Shown: positions 1-8,750, counted from the first letter of the stretch. The stretch is 38,100 nucleotides of DNA from Ruminococcus sp. (GCF_019417665.1 NZ_DXUU01000009.1:1-38100), one strand, 5' to 3'. The notes: generated from the sequence alone by a model not told the origin. Numbers and translations are program-made.

Positions 1-249
1 ATCCGAAATATCCCTAATTTCCTTGCCGATTTGTTCGCAGAAGGTATAAGGGATATTTCGAGAAGCCCCACGGAAAATTTCAGACTCTTTTTTGCTTTTT
101 TTGATTTTACCGGCTTTGATGAGTTCCTGTTTTTCTGCTTTGATACGCTCTAAAAGCACACTTGCAGGCTCATCATTTGGGTCCTGCGGAACAAGCTTGC
201 CTTGTACTGCCATTTGGAGTATTGAATTTTTTAGCTGTTGTGCAGTCAT
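1..249 (-). CDS. hsdS: Type I restriction enzyme specificity subunit HsdS, N-terminal part (cut by window edge)
   Basis: The minus-strand frame starting at 249 stays open to the window edge. It begins MTAQQLKNSILQMAVQGKLV and continues with a charged Lys/Glu-rich helix, which is the usual N-terminal opening of HsdS proteins of this class. HsdS supplies the two target-recognition domains that set the DNA sequence methylated and cut by the complex. Only about 83 residues are visible, so the recognition domains themselves lie outside the window. The ATG overlaps the hsdM stop codon in an ATGA arrangement, which indicates translational coupling. Family assignment rests on the opening motif plus the adjoining hsdM and hsdR. 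Confidence 0.85.
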   Translation of the reverse strand, partial: MTAQQLKNSILQMAVQGKLVPQDPNDEPASVLLERIKAEKQELIKAGKIKKSKKESEIFRGASRNIPYTFCEQIGKEIRDISD

Positions 250-1733
250 TTCAAATCCTCCATATCACTGATACCGAGTATATCGGTGATTTGTGCCAGA
301 ATACGGTCAATATCAGCATTCAAACTTGCTCTTTTCTCCTGATACTGCTGAATCAGTTCTTTCGGAGGGAGTATTTCTTCCTCCTCATGCGGGAATCCAC
401 AAAGGTCAATGTTATAGTTCCTATCCTCAATTTCCGTTACTGTGTATTTCTTTGCTTTATCAAACCCATCAACGGTGATCTCCTCACGATTGTCCCACCA
501 TTCTATTACAGGTGCAAAATGATCCAACTTCATTGGTTTCGTTTTGGAGAAATTCTTGTAACCATCAGGCATATCCAAACGATAGAACCATGTTTCTTTA
601 GTAGGCGTGGTTCTGTCAAAGAAAAGAATATTCGTCGTAATGGACGTATACGGAGCAAAAACACTGTGTGGCATACGAATAATTGTATGGAGATTAAATT
701 CGCTCATCAGTTTTTTCTTAATAGCTACTTTTGCATTATCTGTGCCGAATAAGAAACCGTCAGGCAGAATTACTGCAGCTCTGCCGTTCTGCTTCAAACG
801 ATACATAATGACAGACATAAAAAGATCTGCTGTTTCACTGCTTGCAAGGTCAGCCGGGAAATGATTCTTAACCTCATTCTTCTCGCTTCCTCCATATGGT
901 GGATTCATCAGAACAACATCAAACTGGTCTTCTTCTGTATAGTCGAGAACATCTTTCAGAAGAGAGTTGTCGTGATAGATCCTCGGCGTATCAATGTTGT
1001 GCAGAAGCAAGTTTGTTACACACAACATATACGGGAACTGCTTTTTCTCAATACCGTAAACAGAAGTATCAAAAGCTTCTCTATCCTCAATGGTTTTCAT
1101 TTGTGGCTCAAGTGCCTTCAGCCAGCTAATAATAAATCCGCCTGTGCCACAGGCAAAATCCGCCATTTTCTCGCTGATTTTCGGTTTTATCATCTGAGCC
1201 ATAAAGTCTGTAACAGCTCTTGGTGTATAAAATTCACCTGCTGAGCCGGCACTCTGTAATTCTTTCAGGATAGATTCATAAATTTCACCAAAAGCATGAC
1301 TTTCTTCGTAATTTCCAAAATCAATGTTATCAATAATATTTACTACCTGACGAAGTAAGACACCGTCCTTCATGTAGTTATTTGTATCCTCAAATGTTGT
1401 TTTTACGATTGCCTTATTGATTGGTGTAGTTTTTGAAACTTCAATTGCTTTGAGTGTAGGAAACAGCTTGTTATTGATGAAATCAAGAAGATCATCACCC
1501 GTTATTGCTGTACCTTTTCCATCATCTACTGCCCAGTTGCGCCAACGGCATTCTTCCGGAATAATGGATTCATAATTTTCATCATCAAATTCCCAGTCAT
1601 CCTCCTTTGTATCATAAACTTTGAGGAACAGCAGCCATGCGATCTGTTCAATACGCTGTGCATCACCGTTAATACCGGCATCATTTCTCATAATATCTCG
1701 TAATTTTTTTACAAAGTTGCTCAAACTACTCAT
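246..1733 (-). CDS. hsdM: Type I restriction enzyme methyltransferase subunit HsdM
   Basis: The 495-residue protein is an N6-adenine DNA methyltransferase subunit. It has an N-terminal helical HsdM domain (about 1-135), then GEFYTPR (166-172), the SAM-binding motif I FACGTGGF (193-200) and the catalytic motif IV NPPY (277-280). Length and motif order are normal for HsdM. It would transfer a methyl group from SAM to adenine in host DNA and form the M2S core of the enzyme. It starts 3 bp after the hsdR stop, with an AGGGTGG ribosome binding site inside the end of hsdR, and overlaps hsdS by 4 bp, so the three genes form one minus-strand operon. No inactivating change is seen. Confidence 0.96.
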   Translation of the reverse strand: MSSLSNFVKKLRDIMRNDAGINGDAQRIEQIAWLLFLKVYDTKEDDWEFDDENYESIIPEECRWRNWAVDDGKGTAITGDDLLDFINNKLFPTLKAIEVSKTTPINKAIVKTTFEDTNNYMKDGVLLRQVVNIIDNIDFGNYEESHAFGEIYESILKELQSAGSAGEFYTPRAVTDFMAQMIKPKISEKMADFACGTGGFIISWLKALEPQMKTIEDREAFDTSVYGIEKKQFPYMLCVTNLLLHNIDTPRIYHDNSLLKDVLDYTEEDQFDVVLMNPPYGGSEKNEVKNHFPADLASSETADLFMSVIMYRLKQNGRAAVILPDGFLFGTDNAKVAIKKKLMSEFNLHTIIRMPHSVFAPYTSITTNILFFDRTTPTKETWFYRLDMPDGYKNFSKTKPMKLDHFAPVIEWWDNREEITVDGFDKAKKYTVTEIEDRNYNIDLCGFPHEEEEILPPKELIQQYQEKRASLNADIDRILAQITDILGISDMEDLK

Positions 1734-1736
1734 ATC

Positions 1737-4073
1737 TTAAACCACCCTATATATTTCTTCTTCAAGTGCCCTAACAGCTTTTATGTATCCTTCTTTTCCA
1801 CCGAACAGCTTGACTATTGCAGATGGTTTTCCCATTTTAATAAATGGATCAAGTTTCAATACCTGAGTATCTTCAATCTGATAGATACCCTCATTAGAAT
1901 ACATATCAAGCAACGCTTCAAGGACATCCCTTGCCATGCCGTTGTACTTACTAATAAAATCTCGTTTCTTTACATCGTTGGCACGTTCTTTTCTTGTCAG
2001 TGGTTTTTTATCGAAAGCGACATGAATGATAAAATCAAAATCATCTACATCACCCATACCCTGAGACTCTTTCAAAGCCTGTATATCTATGCCGTGTTCT
2101 TTAAAAAGTTCAGATATAGTCTTTTTCTTTTTTTCGCTGTTCCAACTTCTGATAAAATGTTCTAAATCAGCATATTCTCCGAGAATATTGGTTCTTGTAT
2201 AATCAATGATGTTCTCATGACGGAGCAGTTTACCGTCAGCATCATAAACGGATACAACTTTGTTGATGACGTGCACTGTACAACCATTCACATCTACATA
2301 TGGCTTTTCTTGCGGTGTTAACGGCGGTTCAGGTGGATCAACAAAAATATCTGGTCCCTCTTTCGGTTTAGGAGCATGATAATTCGGAGCAACTTCAATC
2401 GGTCCATCCCAGTCAGGATCATAGAATAATCTTGAAACGCCCCTGAAATCCATAACTACAAAATGTGTCTTGCCTTCTTTTTCACGCAGTCGTGTTCCTC
2501 TACCAATAATCTGCTTGAATTCGGTCATAGAACCGATGTTTTCATCAAGGACAATCAATTTTGTCATTTTGCAGTCTGCGCCGGTAGACAGGAGTTTGGA
2601 GGTGGTTGCAATAACAGGATATGGAGAGGACACAGAAATAAAGTAATCAAGCTTGCTTTTTCCATATTCGTCTGAACCTGTTATACGCACAACATAATCA
2701 GGATTTTTCGCACAAATATCTGTATTAAGATTTGTAAGAGCAATTCTCATTCGCTCTGCAGCGTCCTCTGTGGCACAGAATACAATAGTTTTCTGCATTC
2801 TGTCGGTACTGATAAGATAGTTGGTTATTTCACGAGCCACCTGATTTATTCTGTCGGCGATTATGATGTTATAGTCATAGTCAGTATTATTATAAATTCT
2901 GTCCTCAATCTCATTGCCGTAGTAATCCCTCTGACCTTTTAGAGGCCTCCATCCGTCACTTATATCTGTTGTGACGCTGATAACCTTAAACGGAGCAAGA
3001 AATCCGTCCTCAATACCGTTTTTCAGTGAGTAAGTATATACAGGTTCACCGAAGTATGTAATATTTGAAGTGTATGTGGTTTCCTTTGGCGTAGCAGTCA
3101 TGCCAATCTGAGTGGCAGATGAGAAATATTCCAGTATTCTCCTCCATTTGCTGTCCTCTTTGGCGCTTCCACGATGGCATTCATCTACGATAATTAAATC
3201 AAAGAAATCTTTGTCAAAGAGTTCAGAAAAATGTTCTTTATCATCATCACCTACAAGCTGTTGATACAAAGAAAAATATACCTGATGTGAAGATATTGTT
3301 GTTCTGTCGTCTTTTGAAACATTAATTTTGTGAATAACCTTTTCGAGAGGAGAAAAATCTTGCTGAATGGATTGATCTACAAGAATATTCCTGTCAGCAA
3401 GATAAAGTATTTTTCGTTTCATCCCACTTTTCAGCAAGCGGTAGACAATCTGGAATGCAGTATATGTCTTGCCTGTACCTGTTGCCATAACAAGGAGAAG
3501 TCTGTTATCACCACGAGCGACAGCATCTACTGTTCTATTTATTGCCACACGTTGATAATATCGTGGTTCATATGTATTTTGACTTGAATAATAAGGCTGT
3601 TTTATTACAGATATTTCGTCAGCCGATAATCCTGCACCTTCATTTGCAGATGTTTTATAACGTTCTATCAGTTCATCAGGTGTTGGAAAATCATCAAGTG
3701 GTATTTCCCTCTCTGTACCTGTAAGCATATCATGCTCATAAAAAGCGTCGCCATTGGAACTGTAAACAAACGGAACGTCCATCATCTTCGCATAAACAAT
3801 AGCCTGCTGCAATCCATAAGACACACTATGATTATTATCTTTTGCCTCAACAATAGCGATGGGAAAACTGCTGCTCCAATAAAGAACATAATCAGCATAT
3901 TTCGCACTTTTCTTATCTCTGTGCACAAAGTTGCCATTCAAACAAATTTTTCCGTCCGTTATTTTTGTTTCCATTGTGATTCTGCTCTTGTCCCATTTTG
4001 AAAGGATGGCAGGAGTAATGAACTGTAGTTTTATATCTTCCTCAGACATATCCTTTTTGGTGAGTATGGTCAT
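1737..4073 (-). CDS. hsdR: Type I restriction enzyme endonuclease/translocase subunit HsdR
   Basis: The protein has 778 residues from the ATG at 4073; this start is preferred over an upstream in-frame GTG at 4088 because a GGAGG site lies 8 bp ahead of it. The N-terminal nuclease domain shows D61 and the E76-A-K78 signature of PD-(D/E)xK enzymes. The SF2 translocase follows with ATGTGKT (197-203), DECH (297-300), TATP (326-329) and QIIGRGTR (521-528), then an EcoEI-type C-terminal region. It uses ATP to pull DNA and cuts unmethylated DNA away from the recognition site. It is first gene of the operon, behind a TTGACT-17-TATAAT promoter. The length matches the shorter EcoEI-like HsdR class, and all key residues are present. 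Confidence 0.95.
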   Translation of the reverse strand: MTILTKKDMSEEDIKLQFITPAILSKWDKSRITMETKITDGKICLNGNFVHRDKKSAKYADYVLYWSSSFPIAIVEAKDNNHSVSYGLQQAIVYAKMMDVPFVYSSNGDAFYEHDMLTGTEREIPLDDFPTPDELIERYKTSANEGAGLSADEISVIKQPYYSSQNTYEPRYYQRVAINRTVDAVARGDNRLLLVMATGTGKTYTAFQIVYRLLKSGMKRKILYLADRNILVDQSIQQDFSPLEKVIHKINVSKDDRTTISSHQVYFSLYQQLVGDDDKEHFSELFDKDFFDLIIVDECHRGSAKEDSKWRRILEYFSSATQIGMTATPKETTYTSNITYFGEPVYTYSLKNGIEDGFLAPFKVISVTTDISDGWRPLKGQRDYYGNEIEDRIYNNTDYDYNIIIADRINQVAREITNYLISTDRMQKTIVFCATEDAAERMRIALTNLNTDICAKNPDYVVRITGSDEYGKSKLDYFISVSSPYPVIATTSKLLSTGADCKMTKLIVLDENIGSMTEFKQIIGRGTRLREKEGKTHFVVMDFRGVSRLFYDPDWDGPIEVAPNYHAPKPKEGPDIFVDPPEPPLTPQEKPYVDVNGCTVHVINKVVSVYDADGKLLRHENIIDYTRTNILGEYADLEHFIRSWNSEKKKKTISELFKEHGIDIQALKESQGMGDVDDFDFIIHVAFDKKPLTRKERANDVKKRDFISKYNGMARDVLEALLDMYSNEGIYQIEDTQVLKLDPFIKMGKPSAIVKLFGGKEGYIKAVRALEEEIYRVV

Positions 4074-4127
4074 AGTTCGCACCTCCACTTCTGATAATTA
4101 TTTCTTATGAGAAGTTATACATAGTTT

Positions 4128-4156
4128 ATTATATCATGAATTGCCCAACAAGTCAA
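4128..4156 (-). promoter_or_regulatory. Promoter of the hsdRMS operon
   Basis: On the minus strand the -35 box TTGACT (4156-4151) and the -10 box TATAAT (4133-4128) are separated by 17 bp. Transcription would begin near 4121, leaving a leader of roughly 48 nt before the hsdR ATG at 4073. This is a near-consensus vegetative promoter. Confidence 0.8.
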
Positions 4157-4175
4157 TCTTTCATTTTTCATTTTC

Positions 4176-4240
4176 ATACCACTAATTTTTCATTTTCATA
4201 CCACTAATGCCATTACAACACAGGTGGCATGAGTGGTATG
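4176..4240. repeat. Copy A of the ATACCACTCATRCCAC inverted-repeat family
   Basis: A partial arm ATACCACTAAT lies at 4176-4186, a full arm ATACCACTAATGCCAT at 4198-4213, and the inverted arm GTGGCATGAGTGGTAT at 4224-4239. The last two form a 15-bp stem with one mismatch and a T-run on the plus strand. The two forward arms also belong to a short direct repeat (CATTTTCATACCACTAAT). The copy sits just beyond the 3' end of the paralogous gene pair and upstream of the hsdR promoter. The rest of the 4157-4314 gap shows no gene. Confidence 0.8.
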
Positions 4241-4314
4241 TTTTTTGGATTTCATTTCTCAAAACAAAATGCCGATACGCCACAATCGCAGTGTACCGGC
4301 ACTCCCTATTTCAA

Positions 4315-5220
4315 TTATCTTCTATACGAACGACTTTCTGCTTCCTGAATCAATCTCTCATAATGCGGCAAATCGTAATCCGACATCATTTCCAATGGCT
4401 CCAATGCTTCAATATAGAAATTTCCCTTGCTATTCTGATATAAACTAACAGAACAAAGTTGGCCTAATGCACTTTCCGGATCTACTGTTCCATCTTCATT
4501 GACCAGATCAAAGGCATAACAAAAATCATCAAAATCTGCTTTGCCGCCAGAACGAATTCGATTGAAAAATTTCGCCATAACTCTGACATTTCCACCATTG
4601 AACACATATGCAGATACCTTGACATCCACATCTTTTCCGTCATCTGAAATGTGACAGTTAAGACTTCTGATGCAAGCATGATAAATAAAATTCGGGTCCC
4701 ATTCATCATTGGAGAAAGACATGGGAATCACACAGTAATGCAGTACCTCTGACGGAATATTGCTGCAATCCAGTTTGTTCGTTATCTCCACATGTGACTC
4801 CAGAAAATCAATAATTTGCTTTTCCTTTTCATTATCTTCACCTAAATATGCGTAAGAAACTTCCTTCACATTTCCGAGTGCATTTACAGTTACAATACAA
4901 GATCTCTCCTGCAGTTCCAGAAAATTCAAAAGCGAATTTCCATCAGCATCCTTTTCCAGTATTTCAAATTCTTTAATCAACTCCTGAAATGCACATCTGC
5001 TTTCTGTCAGAATGTTCTTGTAGATCTTACTGCATTTCACAAGTTCCTTTTTCACTTTAACAGCAAGTGTCAGTTTGCAGGAATAATCCCCTTTCTTTTT
5101 CTTGGAAGGATAAATTCTCACATCTGTGATTACACCTATATAATTTATCCAGTTCTCTGGTGTGTCACCAACAACGTAGTTTTTGAATACCTCTGTTGCA
5201 TTCAGTTGATTCTTTTCCAT
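4315..5220 (-). CDS. Uncharacterised protein, second member of a tandem paralogous pair
   Basis: The 301-residue soluble protein is not one I can assign to a named family. It aligns over its whole length with the neighbour at 5261-6196. Both open with a T-EVF-Y-VG-T signature and end with K-F-N-I, AFDLV--DG-VD and L-Q-LY--KG. The protein also looks internally duplicated: a block with a basic beta-rich strand, then CSKIYKNI, FQELIKEFEIL and a short beta pair (about 40-125) is echoed by MAKFFNRI, FDDFCYAFDLV and LCSVSLY (about 205-285). The pattern could be two OB-like folds in tandem, but that is inference. An AAGGAG site lies 6 bp before the ATG, and a 40-bp gap to the upstream paralogue suggests co-transcription. 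No signal peptide or membrane segment is seen. Confidence 0.75.
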   Translation of the reverse strand: MEKNQLNATEVFKNYVVGDTPENWINYIGVITDVRIYPSKKKKGDYSCKLTLAVKVKKELVKCSKIYKNILTESRCAFQELIKEFEILEKDADGNSLLNFLELQERSCIVTVNALGNVKEVSYAYLGEDNEKEKQIIDFLESHVEITNKLDCSNIPSEVLHYCVIPMSFSNDEWDPNFIYHACIRSLNCHISDDGKDVDVKVSAYVFNGGNVRVMAKFFNRIRSGGKADFDDFCYAFDLVNEDGTVDPESALGQLCSVSLYQNSKGNFYIEALEPLEMMSDYDLPHYERLIQEAESRSYRR

Positions 5221-5260
5221 AAGAACTCCTTTCTTTTATTTTCGATTTTTTCCAGCACGA

Positions 5261-6196
5261 TCAGATGAAGTCATCCTCTCCATTTATCTCACGCATGTGC
5301 ATCATCTGCACCAATACACGATATTGTCTCTTGGCATTTTCTCCTGGTACTGTCATTGGCTGTAACTTGTCTACATATAAATGACGTCCTTTTGACAGGT
5401 ACAGATTCGCTTGACAAAGCTTCCCTCTCACTCTTTTCTCATCAACATGACCATTTGCATCAACAAGATCAAATGCCCTACAAAAGGTATCAAACAAATT
5501 TTTTTCTTGCAGATTGATGCCGTTAAAAAATTTGCGGAACTTTTTCGCCTTTCCTCCATTGAATAAACATACTGTCACTCTCACCGTAACATCATTCGAA
5601 TCATAACGCGATTGGAAACACTCCAACTGTTCCAAATATGCATGATAGCACTGGCGGGGTAAAAATTCATCATCTGGCATAATTGCAGGAATCATTGTAT
5701 AGAACCGTACCATGTCATATAATTTTGTCCAGTTAAAAGGCTCATTGACAACAGCGTGATCTGCAAAAAAAGAACGATATTCTTCTTCTGTTTCTGCATG
5801 CTCAAACTCAGCAGTAGTTACTTTTTTTATTTCATTTCTTCTTCCAATCATCACTGCACACATTTGACCAAACAGATTTTCCAGATGCAATTCCGAAATG
5901 CCTTTCTCATCTTGGTTCAGCAGAGAAAATTCCTCCACAAACTTTTGAAAATCTGCTCTGCCTCCAATCATGATATTCCGGAATCTTTTCCGACATGTAA
6001 CTGCATCATCTTCCACAGCAACAACCACAGTCAATACCACGGCAAAATCAGGAATGACAATACCATTTGATTTGTGCTCCATTTCAGATATTTCTACGTT
6101 TGTAATAATTCCAACATCCCATACCTCCTCCATCTGTGTTTCACCAACTTGATAATCGCGGAACACCTCATCTGTACTCAGTCGATTTCCATTCAT
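5261..6196 (-). CDS. Uncharacterised protein, first member of a tandem paralogous pair
   Basis: This 311-residue soluble protein has no recognised family. It is a paralogue of the downstream gene, with matching blocks in the same order: GIITNVEIS near residue 28, CRKRFRNIM and ADFQKFVEEFSLL near 80-105, then RKFFNGI, FDTFCRAFDLVDANG and GKLCQANLYL near 220-280. As in its partner, the first and second halves resemble each other. The ATG at 6196 has an AAGGAG site upstream. It is the first gene of a two-gene minus-strand unit with a wide-spaced promoter at about 6245-6275. The unit is bracketed by the ATACCACTCAT repeats at 4.2 and 6.3 kb. The function is unknown. Confidence 0.75.
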   Translation of the reverse strand: MNGNRLSTDEVFRDYQVGETQMEEVWDVGIITNVEISEMEHKSNGIVIPDFAVVLTVVVAVEDDAVTCRKRFRNIMIGGRADFQKFVEEFSLLNQDEKGISELHLENLFGQMCAVMIGRRNEIKKVTTAEFEHAETEEEYRSFFADHAVVNEPFNWTKLYDMVRFYTMIPAIMPDDEFLPRQCYHAYLEQLECFQSRYDSNDVTVRVTVCLFNGGKAKKFRKFFNGINLQEKNLFDTFCRAFDLVDANGHVDEKRVRGKLCQANLYLSKGRHLYVDKLQPMTVPGENAKRQYRVLVQMMHMREINGEDDFI

Positions 6197-6244
6197 TACA
6201 AAGCAGCTCCTTTCAGATTTTTTACAGCTCTTGGCTGTATTTTT

Positions 6245-6284
6245 ATTGTATCATACCTGCATACTGTTTTGTAAAAATGACTTT
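6245..6284 (-). promoter_or_regulatory. Promoter of the paralogous pair with a box shared with the 15.6-kb gene
   Basis: On the minus strand, TTTACA (6275-6270) and TACAAT (6250-6245) are separated by 19 bp, wide for a vegetative promoter. The -35 region lies in an 18-bp box (plus strand TTTTGTAAAAATGACTTT, 6267-6284) that is repeated exactly at 15683-15700 in front of another minus-strand gene, with the same 19-bp spacing to its -10 hexamer. Confidence 0.6.
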
Positions 6285-6292
6285 TGGTTTTA

Positions 6293-6429
6293 ATGCCACT
6301 CATACCACTGGCTGAAGATGCTTGAAAAGTAGTTGAAAAGAGCCAATTATTTAGCAGTATTTTTTCGGAAAACAAAATTAAAAAAACATACCACTCACGC
6401 CACTTTGACTAAGGTGGAATGAGTGGTAT
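6293..6429. repeat. Copies B and C of the ATACCACTCATRCCAC inverted-repeat family
   Basis: Arm B is ATGCCACTCATACCAC at 6293-6308. Arms C1 (ATACCACTCACGCCAC, 6388-6403) and C2 (GTGGAATGAGTGGTAT, 6414-6429) face each other and form a long hairpin flanked by an A-run on the left and a T-run on the right, so this copy could also act as a bidirectional terminator. B and C2 bound about 137 bp without a gene. The layout resembles the 120-bp E-F pair at 15805-15924. Confidence 0.8.
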
Positions 6430-6485
6430 CATTTTTTGAAACTGTATCTGCTTTATCAACGTCCAGAACACCATACAAAAATCAA

Positions 6486-6525
6486 AGGCAAAGTACATTT
6501 CAGAGTGTACTTTGCCTGATTTTTG
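6486..6525. terminator. Bidirectional terminator downstream of the XRE gene
   Basis: A perfect 12-bp stem, AGGCAAAGTACA (6486-6497) with TGTACTTTGCCT (6506-6517), has an 8-nt loop and T-runs on both sides. It lies about 80 bp beyond the 3' end of the XRE gene. Confidence 0.85.
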
Positions 6526-6597
6526 CAAATTTAGTTGTAAATTATTCATGAACGGGCAGCCGTATGTCCGCCGCCATGAGTATAATAGAAATATGGA

Positions 6598-6936
6598 TCA
6601 CGAGTTCTGAAACTCATCAGAAAGCAGATCCATAAATGCAAGACAAAGGCGTTTGTTGTTTGGAGAAAGGGACTGGAACTTTTCCAACATAGCCGCATCA
6701 TCTTTGGCATATTCTGTTTGGCGGACAGAGCCAAGAAGAATGTGGTCAGGGGTCGTTCCCAGGGCAGTACATAGTTTCAGAAAAACTTCCAGACTGGGAA
6801 TAGAACGGGCAGTTTCAATACAGGACAGGTATTTATCATTGATTTCTGCACGCTCACAGACCTCAGCTTGTTTCAGTTTCAGTTCCTTTCGACGTCTTGC
6901 AAGATTACGGCCAATTTGTTTGTAGTCCAGTATCAT
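6598..6936 (-). CDS. XRE-family helix-turn-helix transcriptional regulator
   Basis: The 112-residue protein has an N-terminal HTH_3 domain (about 5-65: IGRNLARRRKELKLKQAEVC, then a recognition helix in NDKYLSCIE, then IPSLEVFLKLCTALG). A helical C-terminal extension follows. Such proteins are dimeric DNA-binding repressors of phages and integrative elements. The AGAGGTG site precedes the ATG at 6936. The gene diverges from the AAA+ operon whose promoter lies at 7006-7034; the roughly 100-bp shared intergenic region is the obvious place for an operator, though I see no clear palindrome there. It probably represses the rightward operon, its own promoter, or both. Confidence 0.9.
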   Translation of the reverse strand: MILDYKQIGRNLARRRKELKLKQAEVCERAEINDKYLSCIETARSIPSLEVFLKLCTALGTTPDHILLGSVRQTEYAKDDAAMLEKFQSLSPNNKRLCLAFMDLLSDEFQNS

Positions 6937-7005
6937 AGCATCACCTCTATGTAAGAGTATAAGAGTTTTTTTAAAAAGTAAACAGTACTAAAGTAGAAAG
7001 ACGAC

Positions 7006-7034
7006 TTGACAACAGAATAAATATAGCGTATAAT
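7006..7034 (+). promoter_or_regulatory. Consensus promoter of the AAA+ operon
   Basis: TTGACA (7006-7011) and TATAAT (7029-7034) are separated by exactly 17 bp, a perfect vegetative promoter. Transcription would start near 7041. This places the upstream in-frame ATG at 7039 at or before the transcript start and supports 7195 as the first real start codon, leaving a leader of about 150 nt. Confidence 0.9.
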
Positions 7035-7194
7035 AAGAATGCAGATGGATTTTGGCAGAAAAATCAGTTTATATACAGAAAAAAGGCAAGATGATTCTGT
7101 ATCTCATATGAGCCAAAACAGCATTTACAAATTGAAAAATGCCAGAAATCAATCGTTTCAAATCTATAGGAGTTTAGAAAGTGAGGGAAAAGTC

Positions 7195-7398
7195 ATGAGC
7201 AAAAGCATCATTCGGAAAACCGATCGCAAGTGCGTACTCTGCAAATACTGGAACGGTTCTGTAGGAAGTACTACCATTCAACCGAAAATGGGCGGTCAGT
7301 TTACTTACGAACACGAGGAAAAGCAATCCTGCTTCAAAAAGTGTGTTCCCATGCCTGCGTGGGGAACATGTGGTGATTTTGAAGCAAGGTATCAGTGA
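7195..7398 (+). CDS. Small Cys-rich protein leading the AAA+ operon
   Basis: This 67-residue protein is not recognised. It has five cysteines arranged as C13-x2-C16, C46-x3-C50 and C59, so a structural zinc site is possible. The start at 7195 has a GAGGG site 7 bp upstream. A longer frame from 7039 was rejected because its first ATG coincides with the expected transcription start. No hydrophobic segment is present, so the protein is probably cytoplasmic. It ends 12 bp before the AAA+ gene and should be co-transcribed with it. The role is unknown. Confidence 0.65.
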   Translation: MSKSIIRKTDRKCVLCKYWNGSVGSTTIQPKMGGQFTYEHEEKQSCFKKCVPMPAWGTCGDFEARYQ

Positions 7399-7410
7399 GG
7401 AGAGAAACAC

Positions 7411-8370
7411 ATGCCATTTATACCCAATAATCCTCCCAAGGTTAACTCTACCCCATTACCATCTTCGATAAAAAAAGAAGACCGAACAACACAATTTTCG
7501 TTTACTGATCCAAAATATAAACTTTCTGACCTTATTATATCAGATAGCCTAAATGATGAACTTCAAACTATTATTAAGGCACAAGAATGTTGGAGAAAAG
7601 TATTCGAAGAATGGAATCTTGGTTCTGTTTTAAAACAGCGAAAAAATCTATTTATCAACCTATACGGTGCTCCCGGAACAGGAAAAACAATGGCAGCCCA
7701 TGCAATTGCAGAATCACTTCACAAAAAAATGATTTGTGTGAACTATTCCGATATTGAGTCAAAATATGTAGGAGAAACAAGTAAAAATCTTACTTCATTG
7801 TTCCATTTTGCAGACGAAAGCAAGGCAATTATTTTCTTTGATGAAGCAGATGCACTTCTTAGCAAAAGGGTTACCAATATGAGCAGTTCTACTGATGTAA
7901 GCGTAAACCAGACACGCTCCGTATTGCTCACGCTTCTGAATGATTATGATGGAATGGTGATCTTTGCAACAAATTTCATTAGTAATTATGATTCTGCTTT
8001 TATGAGAAGAATTCAGTATCATGTTAAATTTGAACTTCCAAATGCAGAATTACGATGCAAACTATGGAAGTTATACATTCCAAAAGAAATGCCTGCTCAA
8101 CTTGATATAGATGATATTTCAAAAAAGTACGATGGGATCAGTGGAAGTGATATTTCAAATGCTGTTTTAAAAGCTGCTTTAAAAGCTGCCAAGCAAAATA
8201 ATACTATTATTCCTCAAAACTACTTTGAAGAGGCAATAGAAAGAATCGTGGAAAGTAAAAAAGCAAATTCGAATTCAGGAGATTCAAATGTTAAAATTAC
8301 AAAATCTGAAATTGTACCTGAATCAGAAGTTCCCCCTGAAGTAAAAAAACAGGCAGAACAGAACAAATAA
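7411..8370 (+). CDS. Classical AAA+ ATPase
   Basis: The 319-residue protein carries a full AAA module: Walker A GAPGTGKT (86-93), a pore-loop-like KYVGET (118-123), Walker B IIFFDEAD (140-147), sensor-1 ATN (186-188), paired arginines R199-R200 in the finger position, and an FtsH/Vps4-type lid GISGSDISNAVLKAAL (242-257). It should form a ring that remodels or unfolds a protein partner using ATP. There is no protease domain and no membrane segment. Its C-terminal tail after residue 285 is low-complexity and contains EIVPESEVPPEV (300-311), a motif echoed at the C-terminal side of two downstream gene products. It is the central enzyme of a five- to six-gene operon of otherwise unknown proteins. 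The family is certain; the role is not. Confidence 0.92.
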   Translation: MPFIPNNPPKVNSTPLPSSIKKEDRTTQFSFTDPKYKLSDLIISDSLNDELQTIIKAQECWRKVFEEWNLGSVLKQRKNLFINLYGAPGTGKTMAAHAIAESLHKKMICVNYSDIESKYVGETSKNLTSLFHFADESKAIIFFDEADALLSKRVTNMSSSTDVSVNQTRSVLLTLLNDYDGMVIFATNFISNYDSAFMRRIQYHVKFELPNAELRCKLWKLYIPKEMPAQLDIDDISKKYDGISGSDISNAVLKAALKAAKQNNTIIPQNYFEEAIERIVESKKANSNSGDSNVKITKSEIVPESEVPPEVKKQAEQNK

Positions 8371-8387
8371 AAGAAAGGATGTTTATT

Positions 8388-8747
8388 ATGATTTTATTCG
8401 CTGCGCTTGTAACACTTGGAGGTCTTGCAGTTGTCTCACTGCTTGATAAATTTTACTATGCGTTTGCACGCTGGCTTCAGTCGCTTCCGGAAAGGCTAAA
8501 AGCAGCAACACCTGGTATTCTAGTTGGATGCAAGACATTTGTCGATGGAGCAAAACGCTTTATTGATGGAAGCGTAAAACAGATTTCAAGAAACTATTCT
8601 AAAGTCGGTGAACAGTGGCATGTAGTTTCTGCTGAAACTGTTGTGAGAAGAAACGAAGTGCCTGATGAAATAATCGAAATGACTGATAATAGTACAAATT
8701 ATTTAGCAGACGTCACCGATGAACTTGAGATGTATCTGGAGGGATAA
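8388..8747 (+). CDS. Small membrane-anchored protein with the E-V-P C-terminal motif
   Basis: The start at 8388 is chosen because AAAGGA overlaps the earlier ATG at 8379. This gives 119 residues with one N-terminal transmembrane helix (about 1-19), an amphipathic basic segment (22-68) and an acidic soluble tail. The block NYS (69-71), EQW (75-77) and TVVRRNEVPDEI (84-95) aligns with NYS, GEW and EIVSEDEIPDDI of the protein at 9223, so the two share a C-terminal domain, and the last part also matches the tail of the AAA+ ATPase. It may be a membrane partner or substrate of that ATPase; this is inference. A 17-bp gap to the ATPase gene and a 3-bp gap to the next gene support an operon. Confidence 0.75.
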   Translation: MILFAALVTLGGLAVVSLLDKFYYAFARWLQSLPERLKAATPGILVGCKTFVDGAKRFIDGSVKQISRNYSKVGEQWHVVSAETVVRRNEVPDEIIEMTDNSTNYLADVTDELEMYLEG

Positions 8748-8750
8748 GTC

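Noticed and set aside
7039..7194. N-terminal extension of the Cys-rich protein
   Set aside because: The first ATG lies at or before the transcript start predicted from the promoter at 7006-7034, and it has no ribosome binding site.
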